A stretch of DNA of 64,000 nt from Glutamicibacter sp002979865. GTDB lineage: Bacteria > Actinomycetota > Actinomycetes > Actinomycetales > Micrococcaceae. The stretch is taken from assembly GCF_050030965.1 (NCBI RefSeq), contig NZ_CP188297.1, positions 2,914,001-2,978,000 of the forward strand, read 5' to 3'. How positions within the stretch are numbered: the first letter of the stretch is position 1; every line of letters starts with the position of its first letter. Shown here piece after piece: positions 24,190 to 33,464 of the stretch. The notes under the pieces were generated by a model. It was not told where the DNA came from, made no database searches, and saw only the letters and a program-made list of their open reading frames with translations. The translations under genes were made by a program, and so were the position numbers.

Positions 24190-26097
24190 ATGTCAGCAAA
24201 CACCATTACTCGCGATGAACTTCGCAATGTAGCCATCGTTGCGCACGTTGACCACGGCAAGACCACCCTCGTCAACGCCATGCTCCAGCAGACTGGCGCA
24301 TTCGACAGCCATGGTGAAACCGAAGATCGCGTGATGGACTCAGGTGAGCTGGAACGCGAGAAGGGCATCACCATTCTTGCTAAGAACACCACCGTGTTCT
24401 ACAACGGCCCAGCAGCCGAGGGCAAGAAGATGACCATCAACGTCATTGACACCCCAGGCCACGCCGACTTCGGTGGCGAGGTGGAACGCGGCCTGTCCAT
24501 GGTTGACGGCGTGGTTCTGCTCGTTGACGCATCCGAGGGCCCGCTCCCGCAGACCCGCTTCGTGCTGCGCAAGGCATTGAGCGCCAACCTGCCAGTGATC
24601 ATCGTGGTCAACAAGACCGACCGTCCCGACTCCCGCATCGATGGCGTCATCTCCGACTCCATGGACCTGCTGCTGGGCTTGGCTTCGGACTTGGCTGACG
24701 AAGCTCCGGATCTGGACCTGGACGCAATCTTGAACGTTCCTGTCGTCTTCGCCTCGGGCAAGGCCGGCTACGCTTCGATGAACCAGCCTGGCGATGGCAC
24801 CTTGCCGGATAACGAAGATCTTGAGCCACTGTTCGAGACCATCATCAAGCACGTTCCTGCACCGACCTACACCGAAGGTGAAGTCCTGCAGGCCCACGTC
24901 ACCAACCTTGACGCTTCGCCATTCCTTGGCCGCCTGGCGCTGCTGCGCATGATCAACGGCACCTTGCGCAAGGGCCAGCAGGTTAACTGGGCCCGCCAGG
25001 ATGGCACCATGAAGCAGGTCAAGATCACCGAACTGCTGGCCACCCAGGGCCTGACCCGCGTTCCAGCTGACGAAGCTGGTCCAGGCGAGATCGTTGCAGT
25101 TGCCGGTATCGAAGACATCATGATCGGCGAGACCCTCACCGACCTTGAGAACCCTAAGCCGCTGCCACTGATCACCGTTGATCCACCTGCGATCTCGATG
25201 ACCATCGGTATCAACACCTCGCCACTGGCTGGCAAGGTCAAGGGCGCCAAGGTCACCGCACGACAGGTCAAGGATCGCCTGGACAAGGAACTGATCGGCA
25301 ACGTTTCGCTGAACATCCTGCCTACCGAGCGTCCAGATGCTTGGGAAGTCCAGGGCCGTGGCGAATTGGCACTGGCCATCCTCGTTGAGCAGATGCGCCG
25401 TGAAGGCTTCGAGCTGACCGTTGGCAAGCCACAGGTTGTTACCAAGATGGTTGACGGCAAGGTTCACGAGCCAATGGAACGCATGACCATCGACGTACCT
25501 GAAGAGTACCTGGGTGCTATCACCCAGCTGATGGCATCGCGCAAGGGCCGCATGACCGACATGGCTAACCACGGCACCGGCTGGGTTCGCATGGAATTCA
25601 TGGTTCCAGCACGTGGCCTGATCGGCTTCCGTACCCGCTTCATGACCGAAACCCGCGGCGCCGGCATTGCTGCCTCGCTGGCTGAAGGCTACGAGCCATG
25701 GGCAGGCCCAATCGAATACCGCATCAACGGTTCGATCGTTGCCGACCGTTCAGGCGTTGTGACTCCATTCGCGATGATCAACCTGCAGGAGCGCATGAAC
25801 TTCTTCGTGAAGCCAACCGAAGAGGTTTACGAGGGCATGATCGTCGGCGAGAACTCCCGCGCCGACGACATGGACGTGAACATCACCAAGGAAAAGAAGC
25901 TCACCAACATGCGTGCTGCTTCCTCGGACTCGTTCGAGAACCTGACCCCACCACGTAACTTGACCCTGGAAGAGTCGCTCGAATTCGCTCGCGAAGACGA
26001 GTGCGTTGAGGTTACCCCGGAAGCCATCCGCATCCGCAAGGTTCTGCTGAACGCCAACGACCGTGCCAAGGCTACCCGTGCACGCGCTCGCTCCTAA
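24190..26097 (+). CDS. typA: Translational GTPase TypA/BipA
   Basis: A 635-residue ribosome-binding GTPase. G motifs are seen in order: AHVDHGKTT (G1), GITI (G2), DTPGHADF (G3) and NKTD (G4), then domain II, the EF-G-like domains III and V, and the TypA-specific C-terminal part with RGLIGFRTRFMTETRG. It helps 50S assembly and stress adaptation. Codon use is markedly restricted (CCA for proline, CTG, GTT and GCT), as in highly expressed genes, unlike neighbours that favour CCG. Start ATG at 24190. Confidence 0.96.
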   Translation: MSANTITRDELRNVAIVAHVDHGKTTLVNAMLQQTGAFDSHGETEDRVMDSGELEREKGITILAKNTTVFYNGPAAEGKKMTINVIDTPGHADFGGEVERGLSMVDGVVLLVDASEGPLPQTRFVLRKALSANLPVIIVVNKTDRPDSRIDGVISDSMDLLLGLASDLADEAPDLDLDAILNVPVVFASGKAGYASMNQPGDGTLPDNEDLEPLFETIIKHVPAPTYTEGEVLQAHVTNLDASPFLGRLALLRMINGTLRKGQQVNWARQDGTMKQVKITELLATQGLTRVPADEAGPGEIVAVAGIEDIMIGETLTDLENPKPLPLITVDPPAISMTIGINTSPLAGKVKGAKVTARQVKDRLDKELIGNVSLNILPTERPDAWEVQGRGELALAILVEQMRREGFELTVGKPQVVTKMVDGKVHEPMERMTIDVPEEYLGAITQLMASRKGRMTDMANHGTGWVRMEFMVPARGLIGFRTRFMTETRGAGIAASLAEGYEPWAGPIEYRINGSIVADRSGVVTPFAMINLQERMNFFVKPTEEVYEGMIVGENSRADDMDVNITKEKKLTNMRAASSDSFENLTPPRNLTLEESLEFAREDECVEVTPEAIRIRKVLLNANDRAKATRARARS

Positions 26098-26515
26098 TAA
26101 GCGCAAATCCCTCGGCAGCAACTTCTCCGCGCTCTGGCGCGGTGTTGTTGCCGCCGTGGCAGCAGGATTATTCGGGACCGCAATCCACGCCTCCATCAGC
26201 TATGTCGGAAACGACATCCCGCTGGTTTGGGGTGTGGGTCTGGCCTGGCTCCTGCTCGGAGTTCTGGTGTACTGGGCTGCGGTTTCTTCATCGAAGCTGT
26301 GGGCCGGTGCGCTGGGGTTCATCGGTTGCTATGTGACCGTTGGCCTGATTTCCTATGTGGGCGATGACCAGCTGATCTTGGGCATGGAGTACTACAAGTA
26401 CCTGCCCGGGCCAACGCTGGCCTCGGCCTTGTGGATGTATGGAATGGTTATTCCATCGGTGATTGCCCTGCTGTGCTCCTTGCGAGTGCTACGCAAGCAA
26501 CAACGCCAGAACTGA
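26078..26515 (+). CDS. Small membrane protein (DUF6113-like)
   Basis: A protein of about 145 residues with four hydrophobic spans: GVVAAVAAGLFGTAIHA, VWGVGLAWLLLGVLVYWAAV, LGFIGCYVTVGLISYV and ASALWMYGMVIPSVIALLCSL. It resembles the DUF6113 family often found beside typA in Micrococcales; function unknown. The gene overlaps the end of typA by 20 bases if the GTG at 26078 (AAGG six bases upstream) is used; GTG at 26063 is an alternative. It shares the terminator at 26518. Confidence 0.75.
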   Translation: MHALAPNKRKSLGSNFSALWRGVVAAVAAGLFGTAIHASISYVGNDIPLVWGVGLAWLLLGVLVYWAAVSSSKLWAGALGFIGCYVTVGLISYVGDDQLILGMEYYKYLPGPTLASALWMYGMVIPSVIALLCSLRVLRKQQRQN

Positions 26516-26517
26516 AA

Positions 26518-26560
26518 ACAGAAGGAGCTCTTCCCAACGGGAAGAGCTCCTTCTGTGTTT
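26518..26560. terminator. Bidirectional rho-independent terminator
   Basis: An 18-bp perfect stem (26518-26535 and 26539-26556) with an AAC loop, followed by GTTT on the plus strand and TTTC on the minus strand. It lies between the convergent DUF6113-like and ArsR-type genes. Confidence 0.93.
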
Positions 26561-26578
26561 AACTAGGCGAAACGCAGG

Positions 26579-27088
26579 CTACTGGTCTTTGCGCGCATTG
26601 CCGGTGATATCCAGGTGGTGGGCCAAGAACAACGAGGTGGCAACGCCATCTGGATCCGGATCTCGCATCGCGTAGTCCTCAATCACAGCGCGCAGCCGGC
26701 TCATGAGATCCTTCTGGCTTTCTTCATTGAGCTTCAGGCCCAAGCGGATTACCTGTATCTCCTGGGGATCAAGTCCCGCGATTTCCTGCAGGAAGGTGTC
26801 CACCAGCATGGGGGCCGCGTCGGGAATGCGCGTGCCCCAGGACTGCTTGGTGCTGCGGTAGGGCACTTCTTTGGCGCCACGGTTGCCTCGGCGTGATTCT
26901 TCTGCCGCGAGGTAACCGTTGCTGACCAGGGTTCGCACGTGATGCAAGGAGGTGGCGGGATTCAAATCGAGAATGTCCGCAATTTCCTTGTTCGTTCGTG
27001 ACTCATGCAGGCACAAGCGCAAGATGCGAAGCCTCAGCGGGGAGCTGAGGGCTCGTGCTCGCGATTGGACAAGTTTATCGGAGGGCAT
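26579..27088 (-). CDS. ArsR-type winged-helix regulator
   Basis: A 169-residue regulator. Residues 5-75 (RARALSSPLRLRILRLCL, RTNKEIADILDLNPATSLHHVRTL, NGYLAAEE) form an HTH_20/ArsR winged helix. The C-terminal 90 residues include helices and no cysteine motif for metals, so it is probably not a metal sensor. Regulators of this form are common single genes in Micrococcaceae. No target is obvious nearby. ATG at 27088. Confidence 0.85.
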   Translation of the reverse strand: MPSDKLVQSRARALSSPLRLRILRLCLHESRTNKEIADILDLNPATSLHHVRTLVSNGYLAAEESRRGNRGAKEVPYRSTKQSWGTRIPDAAPMLVDTFLQEIAGLDPQEIQVIRLGLKLNEESQKDLMSRLRAVIEDYAMRDPDPDGVATSLFLAHHLDITGNARKDQ

Positions 27089-27213
27089 GGAAACAGCATA
27101 CGCGAAAAGCGCTGAGTGATTGGCAGTTTCAAATCACATGTCGTCCCAAGCGGTATGGGTGTGCCCGCGGCAGCAACACCTGGAAGCAGGAAAATTGCAC
27201 GGCTTGCAGGCTG

Positions 27214-27456
27214 CTACTCGGTGCGAGGGGCACGGGGCCTGCGGCGCGCCGGAGCCGGCGGTACCCGCTTGGCGTGAGTGATCGCCGCGCGGGGGATGCA
27301 TACCAGTTCAGCCCGGGTTTGGATGCTCACCGATTCCTCCGTCACTTCCTGCAGCTCGCCCAGTGCATCGGAAAAATGCTCACCGGCCCGGCCGTCGGCC
27401 AAGCGGTAGCGGACAACAAGCCGTTCACCGGGCGTCACATCACTGAAATTAAGCAT
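27214..27456 (-). CDS. Stand-alone SH3-like domain protein (Rv0428c N-terminal type)
   Basis: An 80-residue basic protein. GERLVVRYRLADGRAGEHF, then TEESVSIQTRAELVCIPRAAI and AKRVPPAPARRR follow the small beta-barrel found at the N terminus of mycobacterial Rv0428c-type GNAT acetyltransferases, but no acetyltransferase domain follows. The C-terminal PAPARRRPRAP tail is nucleic-acid-like. The ATG at 27456 has no strong ribosome site, so the start is uncertain. Function unknown. Confidence 0.65.
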   Translation of the reverse strand: MLNFSDVTPGERLVVRYRLADGRAGEHFSDALGELQEVTEESVSIQTRAELVCIPRAAITHAKRVPPAPARRRPRAPRTE

Positions 27457-27670
27457 TTGGAAGCGTCATCTTTTCGTAAGAAGAATTCATCTGGACCCCG
27501 GGAAGCTGAAATGTGAATGGTCGATTACGTCACAGCGAGCCAATGGGCGGTCCGATGCATGGGTATCAGGACTAGACTGTAGTTTGAGCTGGTAAAGGAT
27601 TCAAAGAGCATCTGAGGAAACCACTAGCTCCTGTTGAAACCACCCAGTGCAAGGAAAGGTCTCGGCCCTC

Positions 27671-27994
27671 GTGACTTACATCATCGCTCAGCCGTGCGTC
27701 GACGTTAAAGACAAGGCGTGCGTCGAAGAGTGCCCGGTAGATTGTATCTATGAAGGTGAGCGCTCGCTCTACATTCACCCGGATGAATGCGTTGACTGCG
27801 GCGCCTGCGAACCTGTCTGCCCCGTTGAAGCCATCTACTACGAAGATGACGTGCCGGATGAATGGGCCGACTATTACAAGGCAAACGTCGACTTTTTCGA
27901 CGAACTTGGATCCCCGGGCGGCGCCGCTAAAATTGGTAACACCGGCACTGACCACCCACTGATCAGCGCCTTGCCACCACAGAACCAAGGCTAG
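27671..27994 (+). CDS. fdxA: 7Fe ferredoxin FdxA
   Basis: A 107-residue ferredoxin with a 3Fe-4S and a 4Fe-4S cluster. C9-x7-C17-x3-C21-P and C40-x2-C43-x2-C46-x3-C50-P give the two motifs; C25 is an extra cysteine. The C-terminal 45 residues form the usual actinobacterial FdxA extension. Start is GTG at 27671 behind AAGGAAAGG. A TAGACT hexamer at 27573 may be the -10. The stop lies 12 bases before dapC, so the two are probably co-transcribed, an arrangement common in actinobacteria. Confidence 0.95.
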   Translation: MTYIIAQPCVDVKDKACVEECPVDCIYEGERSLYIHPDECVDCGACEPVCPVEAIYYEDDVPDEWADYYKANVDFFDELGSPGGAAKIGNTGTDHPLISALPPQNQG

Positions 27995-28006
27995 GTTTTC
28001 ACTTTT

Positions 28007-29122
28007 ATGCTTGAGCTCCCCGATTACCCCTGGAACCAGCTCGCCCCATACCGCGAGCAAGCATCCACGCATCCGGGGGGAGTCGTGGACCTGTCGATCG
28101 GCACGCCGATCGATGGCACGCCGCAACTGATCCAGCAGGCGCTGGCCGAGGCGGCGAACTCGCACGGATACCCGACCACGCACGGCACCATTGAAGTTCG
28201 CGAGGCCATCGTCGACTGGTTCGCCCGTCGCCGCAATGTCACCGGTTTGAGCACCGATGATGTCATGCCAACGGTCGGTTCCAAGGAAATGGTGGCATGG
28301 CTGCCGCTGTTCCTGGGCCTGGGTGCCGGCGACATAGTGGTACGTCCAGAGATCGCCTACCCCACCTATGACATCGGCGCCCAGCTGGTTGGCGCGACCC
28401 CCATCGCCACCGACGACCTTTCGGATTTGACTGCTGAGCAGCGTGAACGCGTGAAGCTCATCTGGGTCAACTCGCCAGGCAACCCGACCGGCAAGGTCCG
28501 TGCTACTGCCGAGCTGGCAAGCATCGTGGCCCAGGCGCGTGAGATGGGTGCCGTCGTGGCCTCCGATGAGTGCTACGCCGAACTGGGATGGGATGAATAC
28601 GAGGGCCAGGTGCCAAGCATCCTGGACCCGGCGGTCAACGGAGGAAACCTCGATGACCTGTTCGCCCTGTACTCGCTGTCCAAGCAGTCGAACCTCGCCG
28701 GATACCGCGCCGCTTTCGTTGCCGGCGCCCCGAACCTGATGCCAACTCTGGTCAACAGCCGAAAGCATGCGGGCATGATCGTGCCCGGTCCAATCCAGCA
28801 CGCCATGGTGGTGGCATTGAATGACGACGAGCATGTTGCGGCGCAGCGCGAGCTGTACCGGGCACGCCGGGCCATGCTGCGGCCAGCGCTGGAGAACTTC
28901 GGCTTGGCCATCGATGATTCGGTGGCAGGACTGTACCTGTGGTGCACCGCTGGGCGGCCAAGCTTCGAAACCATCGGGGCGCTGGCGGAACTGGGCATCG
29001 TTGCCGGTCCTGGCGTCTTCTACGGCACCGCGGGGGAACGCCATGTACGCGTGGCCTTGACCGCCTCCGATGAGCGGATCGCGGCTGCCGTTGAACGGTT
29101 GAATTCTTCCGCCAACCGGTGA
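28007..29122 (+). CDS. dapC: Succinyldiaminopimelate transaminase DapC
   Basis: A 371-residue fold-type I PLP aminotransferase that makes N-succinyl-LL-diaminopimelate for lysine and cell-wall synthesis. The PLP lysine is K226 in YSLSKQSNLAGYR; NSPGNPTG (155-162) and the ASDECYAELGW aspartate/tyrosine are in place. Homologues in this position after fdxA are DapC. The other succinylase-branch genes dapD and dapE are 2-3 kb downstream. ATG at 28007. Confidence 0.92.
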   Translation: MLELPDYPWNQLAPYREQASTHPGGVVDLSIGTPIDGTPQLIQQALAEAANSHGYPTTHGTIEVREAIVDWFARRRNVTGLSTDDVMPTVGSKEMVAWLPLFLGLGAGDIVVRPEIAYPTYDIGAQLVGATPIATDDLSDLTAEQRERVKLIWVNSPGNPTGKVRATAELASIVAQAREMGAVVASDECYAELGWDEYEGQVPSILDPAVNGGNLDDLFALYSLSKQSNLAGYRAAFVAGAPNLMPTLVNSRKHAGMIVPGPIQHAMVVALNDDEHVAAQRELYRARRAMLRPALENFGLAIDDSVAGLYLWCTAGRPSFETIGALAELGIVAGPGVFYGTAGERHVRVALTASDERIAAAVERLNSSANR

Positions 29123-29220
29123 AGATGACACCCTAATTAGCTTGAATGGGTCAAATCGCGGTATGTTCTACGGTGACGACTGACCTTTCGGAACTACACG
29201 CTTTCCGGTTAGGAGATGCA

Positions 29221-30507
29221 ATGACAGATACCACATCTGCACAGCTACACTTTGGAGAATCCAACCTCGAGCTGCCAGTAATTCAGGCAGCAGAGGGCAA
29301 TGACGGATTTGGCGTAGCCCCACTTTTGAAGACTACCGGGAACGTGACCTACGATCCCGGCTTCATGAACACCGCGGCTACCAAGTCCGCGATTACCTAC
29401 ATCGACGGCGACGCGGGCATCCTGCGCTACCGCGGTTACCCAATCGAGCAGCTGGCCGAGAAGTCCAGCTTCATCGAGGTAACCTACCTGCTGATCTACG
29501 GCGAACTGCCGACTGCTGATCAGCTGGCCGAGTTCGACAATTCGCTGCGCCGCCATACCCTGCTGCACGAAGAGCTCAAGGGCTTCTTCGGCGGCTTCCC
29601 GCGCGACGCGCACCCGATGCCGGTCTTGTCCTCGGCTGTTTCGGCCCTGTCGACCTGGTACCAGGATTCGCTGGATCCGAAGGATGACGCACAGGTTGAG
29701 CGTTCGACCCTGCGCCTGCTGGCAAAGCTGCCGGTATTGGCTGCGTACGCGCACAAGAAGTCCATCGGCCAGGCATTGCTGTACCCGGACAACTCGATGA
29801 ACATGGTCGAGAACTTCCTGCGCCTGTGCTTCGGCACCGCTGCCGAGCCTTACCTTGCGGATCCGGATGTGGTCAAGGCCCTCGACTTGCTGCTGATCCT
29901 GCACGCTGACCACGAGCAGAACTGCTCCACCTCCACCGTGCGCCTGGTCGGTTCCTCCGAAGCCAACATGTTCGCTTCGGTTTCTGCAGGTATCCATGCA
30001 CTGTCCGGCCCAGCCCACGGCGGCGCCAACGAAGCCGTGCTGAAGATGCTGCGCGAGATCCAGTCCTCCGGCATCTCCCCAGAAGACTTCATGCAGAAGG
30101 TCAAGAACAAGGAAGACGGCGTACGCCTGATGGGCTTCGGCCACCGTGTGTACAAGAACTACGATCCACGCGCCAAGATCATCAAGAAGACCGCTCACGA
30201 CCTGCTGGCAAAGCAGGGCAAGAACGAGCTGCTTGAGATCGCGATGAAGCTGGAAGAAACTGCGCTGAATGATGAGTACTTCATCTCGCGCAAGCTCTAC
30301 CCGAACGTGGACTTCTACACCGGCTTGATCTACACCGCAATGGGCTTCCCGGAGAAGATGTTCACCGTGCTGTTCGCCATCGGCCGTCTGCCAGGCTGGA
30401 TCGCACAGTGGCGCGAAATGATCAAGGACCCAGAGCTGAAGATCGGCCGCCCACGCCAGCTGTACATGGGTGAAACCGCTCGCGACTATCCCGGCTACCA
30501 GGCCTAG
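29221..30507 (+). CDS. gltA: Citrate synthase
   Basis: A 428-residue type II citrate synthase (hexameric bacterial form) that condenses oxaloacetate with acetyl-CoA at the head of the TCA cycle. DGDAGILRYRGYPIEQLAE, LHADHEQNCSTSTVRLVGSS, SGPAHGGANEAVLKML, MGFGHRVYKNYDPRA and the C-terminal GRPRQLYMG are all present, including the catalytic histidines. ATG at 29221 with TAGGAGATGCA in front. It has its own transcript between dapC and a terminator. Confidence 0.96.
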   Translation: MTDTTSAQLHFGESNLELPVIQAAEGNDGFGVAPLLKTTGNVTYDPGFMNTAATKSAITYIDGDAGILRYRGYPIEQLAEKSSFIEVTYLLIYGELPTADQLAEFDNSLRRHTLLHEELKGFFGGFPRDAHPMPVLSSAVSALSTWYQDSLDPKDDAQVERSTLRLLAKLPVLAAYAHKKSIGQALLYPDNSMNMVENFLRLCFGTAAEPYLADPDVVKALDLLLILHADHEQNCSTSTVRLVGSSEANMFASVSAGIHALSGPAHGGANEAVLKMLREIQSSGISPEDFMQKVKNKEDGVRLMGFGHRVYKNYDPRAKIIKKTAHDLLAKQGKNELLEIAMKLEETALNDEYFISRKLYPNVDFYTGLIYTAMGFPEKMFTVLFAIGRLPGWIAQWREMIKDPELKIGRPRQLYMGETARDYPGYQA

Positions 30508-30531
30508 GGCGAGTTTCCGGATCCCGGCGGC

Positions 30532-30580
30532 AGGACCTGTCTTCCCACACAAGTGGGGCGACAGGTCCTTCCCTGTTTTA
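30532..30580 (+). terminator. Terminator after citrate synthase
   Basis: AGGACCTGTC and GACAGGTCCT form the outer stem with an inner CCCAC/GTGGG stem, followed by TCCCTGTTTT. Confidence 0.85.
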
Positions 30581-30649
30581 AGCGGTACTTCGGGAGTATC
30601 CTATGAGGCAGAGGGAACGACAAGTGTGCCGAAGAGTCAGGTGGTATGC

Positions 30650-31258
30650 ATGTACCAACGTCGTGGAAATAATTGGTCGCTAGCCATAAATACCAATCAG
30701 AATATGCTGATGGCGTTGTACCTGCGCGAACTGTCAGGCGTCCACCCCGCGGAGGCCGGACCCAATAGCCGGCTGGCTTCCAATATCAAGAACCGCAACA
30801 AGATCGACGACTCGCATGGACAGCTCAAGCAGGAATGGAGCTCCTGGTGGGATTCGCTGACCGCAATAGCGCCGGCCAAGGAGCCGGCGGCCAGCGATGC
30901 ACTGATTGAACGGCTTCAAGACGACGGCTACCCGGCCCTGGCCCGGCTGGCCCGCGCGCACTACGGCCAGGCCACGGTTTTTGCCCAGCAGCATGCCCAG
31001 GACTTTGCAGAAAACAGTGGCAAGTACGTGCCGCACCGCATGGATGAGCTGGAAAGAATCCTCATCGACCACGGGGTGGAGCACGGCATGCAATCCACCC
31101 GCCAGGAAATCCAGCTCATTGACGTGCCCCTGGACGAGCCCAGGGCATGGCTGACCGGCACGGCTACCATCGTTGCCAGTACGTCGCTGCTACGCGACTC
31201 CAAGGCCTTCCACGGCTTCATCCAGCCGATGGTGACCATCATCTTCCCCGGCGGATAG
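30650..31258 (+). CDS. Hypothetical protein
   Basis: A 202-residue soluble protein that I do not recognise. No signal peptide or membrane segment is seen. It is rich in Gln, Asn, His and Arg; landmarks are LMALYLRELSGVHPAEAGPN, GQLKQEWSSWWDSL and a hydrophobic end VASTSLL...FIQPMVTIIFPGG. The start is the ATG at 30650 with AGGTGG five bases upstream; GTG at 30626 is in frame too. It lies between citrate synthase and dapD and shares the terminator at 31266 with dapD. Confidence 0.75.
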   Translation: MYQRRGNNWSLAINTNQNMLMALYLRELSGVHPAEAGPNSRLASNIKNRNKIDDSHGQLKQEWSSWWDSLTAIAPAKEPAASDALIERLQDDGYPALARLARAHYGQATVFAQQHAQDFAENSGKYVPHRMDELERILIDHGVEHGMQSTRQEIQLIDVPLDEPRAWLTGTATIVASTSLLRDSKAFHGFIQPMVTIIFPGG

Positions 31259-31265
31259 CCGAGCA

Positions 31266-31303
31266 ATAAAAAACTGGCAGATCACTTCCGTGATCTGCCA
31301 GTT
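31266..31303. terminator. Bidirectional terminator
   Basis: AACTGGCAGATCAC and GTGATCTGCCAGTT pair perfectly around TTCC. On the minus strand a six-T tract follows, ending dapD; on the plus strand it follows the hypothetical gene. Confidence 0.93.
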
Positions 31304-31320
31304 GGATTGCAGGGCAAGAA

Positions 31321-32274
31321 CTAGTTGGCGTGCAGTGCGCTGTTCAGCTCTACGGTCTGGCCGGCGCGCGGCAACGCCTCAACGGCGCCGGTGATCGAAT
31401 TGCGGCGGAAGAGCAGGTTCGGCACGCCGGAAAGCTCCAGCGCCTTGACCTGCTTCTCGCCCAGAACCACTCGGGTGCCGGCAGTCACGTACAGGCCAGC
31501 TTCCACTACCGAGTCGTCACCGATGGAAATGCCTACACCGGCGTTGGCGCCCAGCAGTACGCGTTCGCCAATGACAATGCGCTCCTTGCCGCCACCGGAG
31601 AGGGTGCCCATGATCGAGGCGCCGCCACCGACATCCGAACCATCGCCGACAACGACCGAAGCGGACACGCGGCCTTCCACCATCGAAGTGCCCAAGGTGC
31701 CGGCGTTGAAATTGACGAATCCTTCATGCATGACGGTGGTGCCTTCGGCCAGGTGTGCGCCGAGGCGCACGCGGCCAGCGTCGGCAATGCGTACGCCGGC
31801 TGGGACCACGTAGTCGACCATGCGCGGGAACTTGTCCACGCCGTACACGGTGACCGCTCCACGGGCGCGCAGCTTCAAGCGCGTCACCTCGAAGCCCTCT
31901 ACCTGGCAAGGCCCGAAGTTGGTCCACACGACATTGGCGAGGTGGCCGAAGATGCCGTCGAGGTTGATGCTGTTCGGCTGGACCAGACGGTGCGAGAGCA
32001 GGTGCAGGCGCAGCCACACATCGGCGGTGTCAGCTGGTGCTACATCAAGATTAATGGTCAGTGAAACGACCTTCTGGGTGGTGCCGCGGGCTGCATCGTC
32101 CTGCGCGGCGGCAGCGAGTTCACCGGAGAGCCCTTCAGCCTTGGCGAGTTCGCCCAAGACTGGAGCCGGGTACCAAACATCAAGGATCGTTCCATCGGAT
32201 GCGACCGTTGCCAGGCCATGGGCTGAGGCTAAACGGACAGATGATTCGCTGGATGTCACAGATTCTGAAGTCAT
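31321..32274 (-). CDS. dapD: Tetrahydrodipicolinate N-succinyltransferase DapD
   Basis: A 317-residue acyltransferase of the long actinobacterial DapD type. The C-terminal half is a left-handed beta-helix of hexapeptide repeats (VRLGAHLAEGTTVMHEGF, GDGSDVGGGASIMGTL, IGERVLLGANAGVGISIGDD, VEAGLYVTAGTRVVLGE). It uses succinyl-CoA to open the lysine/DAP branch. The ATG at 32274 is 82 bases from the divergent dapE start, so the two share a promoter region. Confidence 0.94.
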   Translation of the reverse strand: MTSESVTSSESSVRLASAHGLATVASDGTILDVWYPAPVLGELAKAEGLSGELAAAAQDDAARGTTQKVVSLTINLDVAPADTADVWLRLHLLSHRLVQPNSINLDGIFGHLANVVWTNFGPCQVEGFEVTRLKLRARGAVTVYGVDKFPRMVDYVVPAGVRIADAGRVRLGAHLAEGTTVMHEGFVNFNAGTLGTSMVEGRVSASVVVGDGSDVGGGASIMGTLSGGGKERIVIGERVLLGANAGVGISIGDDSVVEAGLYVTAGTRVVLGEKQVKALELSGVPNLLFRRNSITGAVEALPRAGQTVELNSALHAN

Positions 32275-32356
32275 ACACTGATCGTATCTTTGTTGCCCGG
32301 AGTAACGTTGATAAATGACAAAAAAGTGAAGCTAGAGACTCAGGACGTAGCCAGCC

Positions 32357-33433
32357 GTGAACGAATTGGACCTGCAGCAAGACGTTGCCCTGCTTACCGA
32401 GCAGATCATGAACATTGAATCCGTTTCCGGCAACGAGCAAGAGCTGGCCGACAAGGTGCACCAGGCGCTGCGGAAGCAGGCGCACCTTGATGTGCACCGG
32501 GACCAGGACGCCATCGTAGCGCGCACCAACTTCGGCCGCGAACGCCGCGTCGTGCTGGCCGGGCACCTCGATACCGTGCCTTTGCCGCGCACCGAGGGCG
32601 CCAAGGGCACCGTGCCCGCAGAAGTCATCGACGGGGTGCTCTATGGCCGTGGTGCCACGGACATGAAAGGCGGGGTCGCCGTGCAGCTTGCGCTGGCTGC
32701 AGAACTGACCGAGGCCAAATACGATATCACCTACGTCTTCTACGACCACGAGGAAGTAGAAGCAGCCAAATCCGGTCTGGGCCGCCTGGCCAAGAACAGC
32801 CCGGAACTCTTGGAGGCCGACTTCGCGATCCTGCTGGAACCGACCGACGGCACCGTCGAAGGCGGCTGCAACGGAACCAGCCGCTTCGTCATCCGCACCC
32901 GCGGCAAGGCAGCCCACTCGGGACGTGCATGGATGGGGCATAACGCGATCCACGATGCGGGGGAGATCCTGCAGCGCTTGGCTGCCTACCAGCCCCGGAC
33001 CATCACCGTTGAGGGCTTGGACTACCGTGAAGGCATGAACGCGGTCCGTGTTGCCGGCGGCATTGCCGGCAACGTGATTCCCGATTACTGCGAGGTGGAA
33101 GTGAACTACCGCTTCGCTCCGGACAAGACACTGGCCCAAGCTGAAGCCGTGGTCCTTGAGCTTTTCGACGGCTTCGACATTGAACGCACCGATGGCGCTG
33201 ATGGCGCCAAACCCGGTTTGGACCAGGAGATCGCCGCAGACCTGATCAAGGTACTGGGCCAGGAACCGAAGCCGAAGTACGGATGGACCGATGTTTCCCG
33301 CTTCTCCGCCCTGGGCATCTCTGCCGTGAACTTCGGCCCGGGCGATGCGCTGCTGGCGCACAGCGATGATGAGCATGTGCCGCAGCAGGCCATCCGCGAT
33401 TGCCTGCAGACCCTGCGTACTTGGTTGGGCTAG
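32357..33433 (+). CDS. dapE: Succinyl-diaminopimelate desuccinylase DapE
   Basis: A 358-residue M20 zinc peptidase that releases LL-diaminopimelate. Metal-site motifs: GHLDTVPLP, GRGATDMKGGVAV and YDHEEVEAAKSGLG (catalytic EE), then LEPTDGTVEGGCNGT and the C-terminal HSDDEHVP. GTG start at 32357. It is transcribed away from dapD; dapC is 3 kb upstream, so all succinylase-specific steps shown here are in one neighbourhood, while dapA/dapB/dapF are not in view. Confidence 0.94.
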   Translation: MNELDLQQDVALLTEQIMNIESVSGNEQELADKVHQALRKQAHLDVHRDQDAIVARTNFGRERRVVLAGHLDTVPLPRTEGAKGTVPAEVIDGVLYGRGATDMKGGVAVQLALAAELTEAKYDITYVFYDHEEVEAAKSGLGRLAKNSPELLEADFAILLEPTDGTVEGGCNGTSRFVIRTRGKAAHSGRAWMGHNAIHDAGEILQRLAAYQPRTITVEGLDYREGMNAVRVAGGIAGNVIPDYCEVEVNYRFAPDKTLAQAEAVVLELFDGFDIERTDGADGAKPGLDQEIAADLIKVLGQEPKPKYGWTDVSRFSALGISAVNFGPGDALLAHSDDEHVPQQAIRDCLQTLRTWLG

Positions 33434-33464
33434 CGAGGCTGGGATGATCAGCCTTTGAAGAGAC

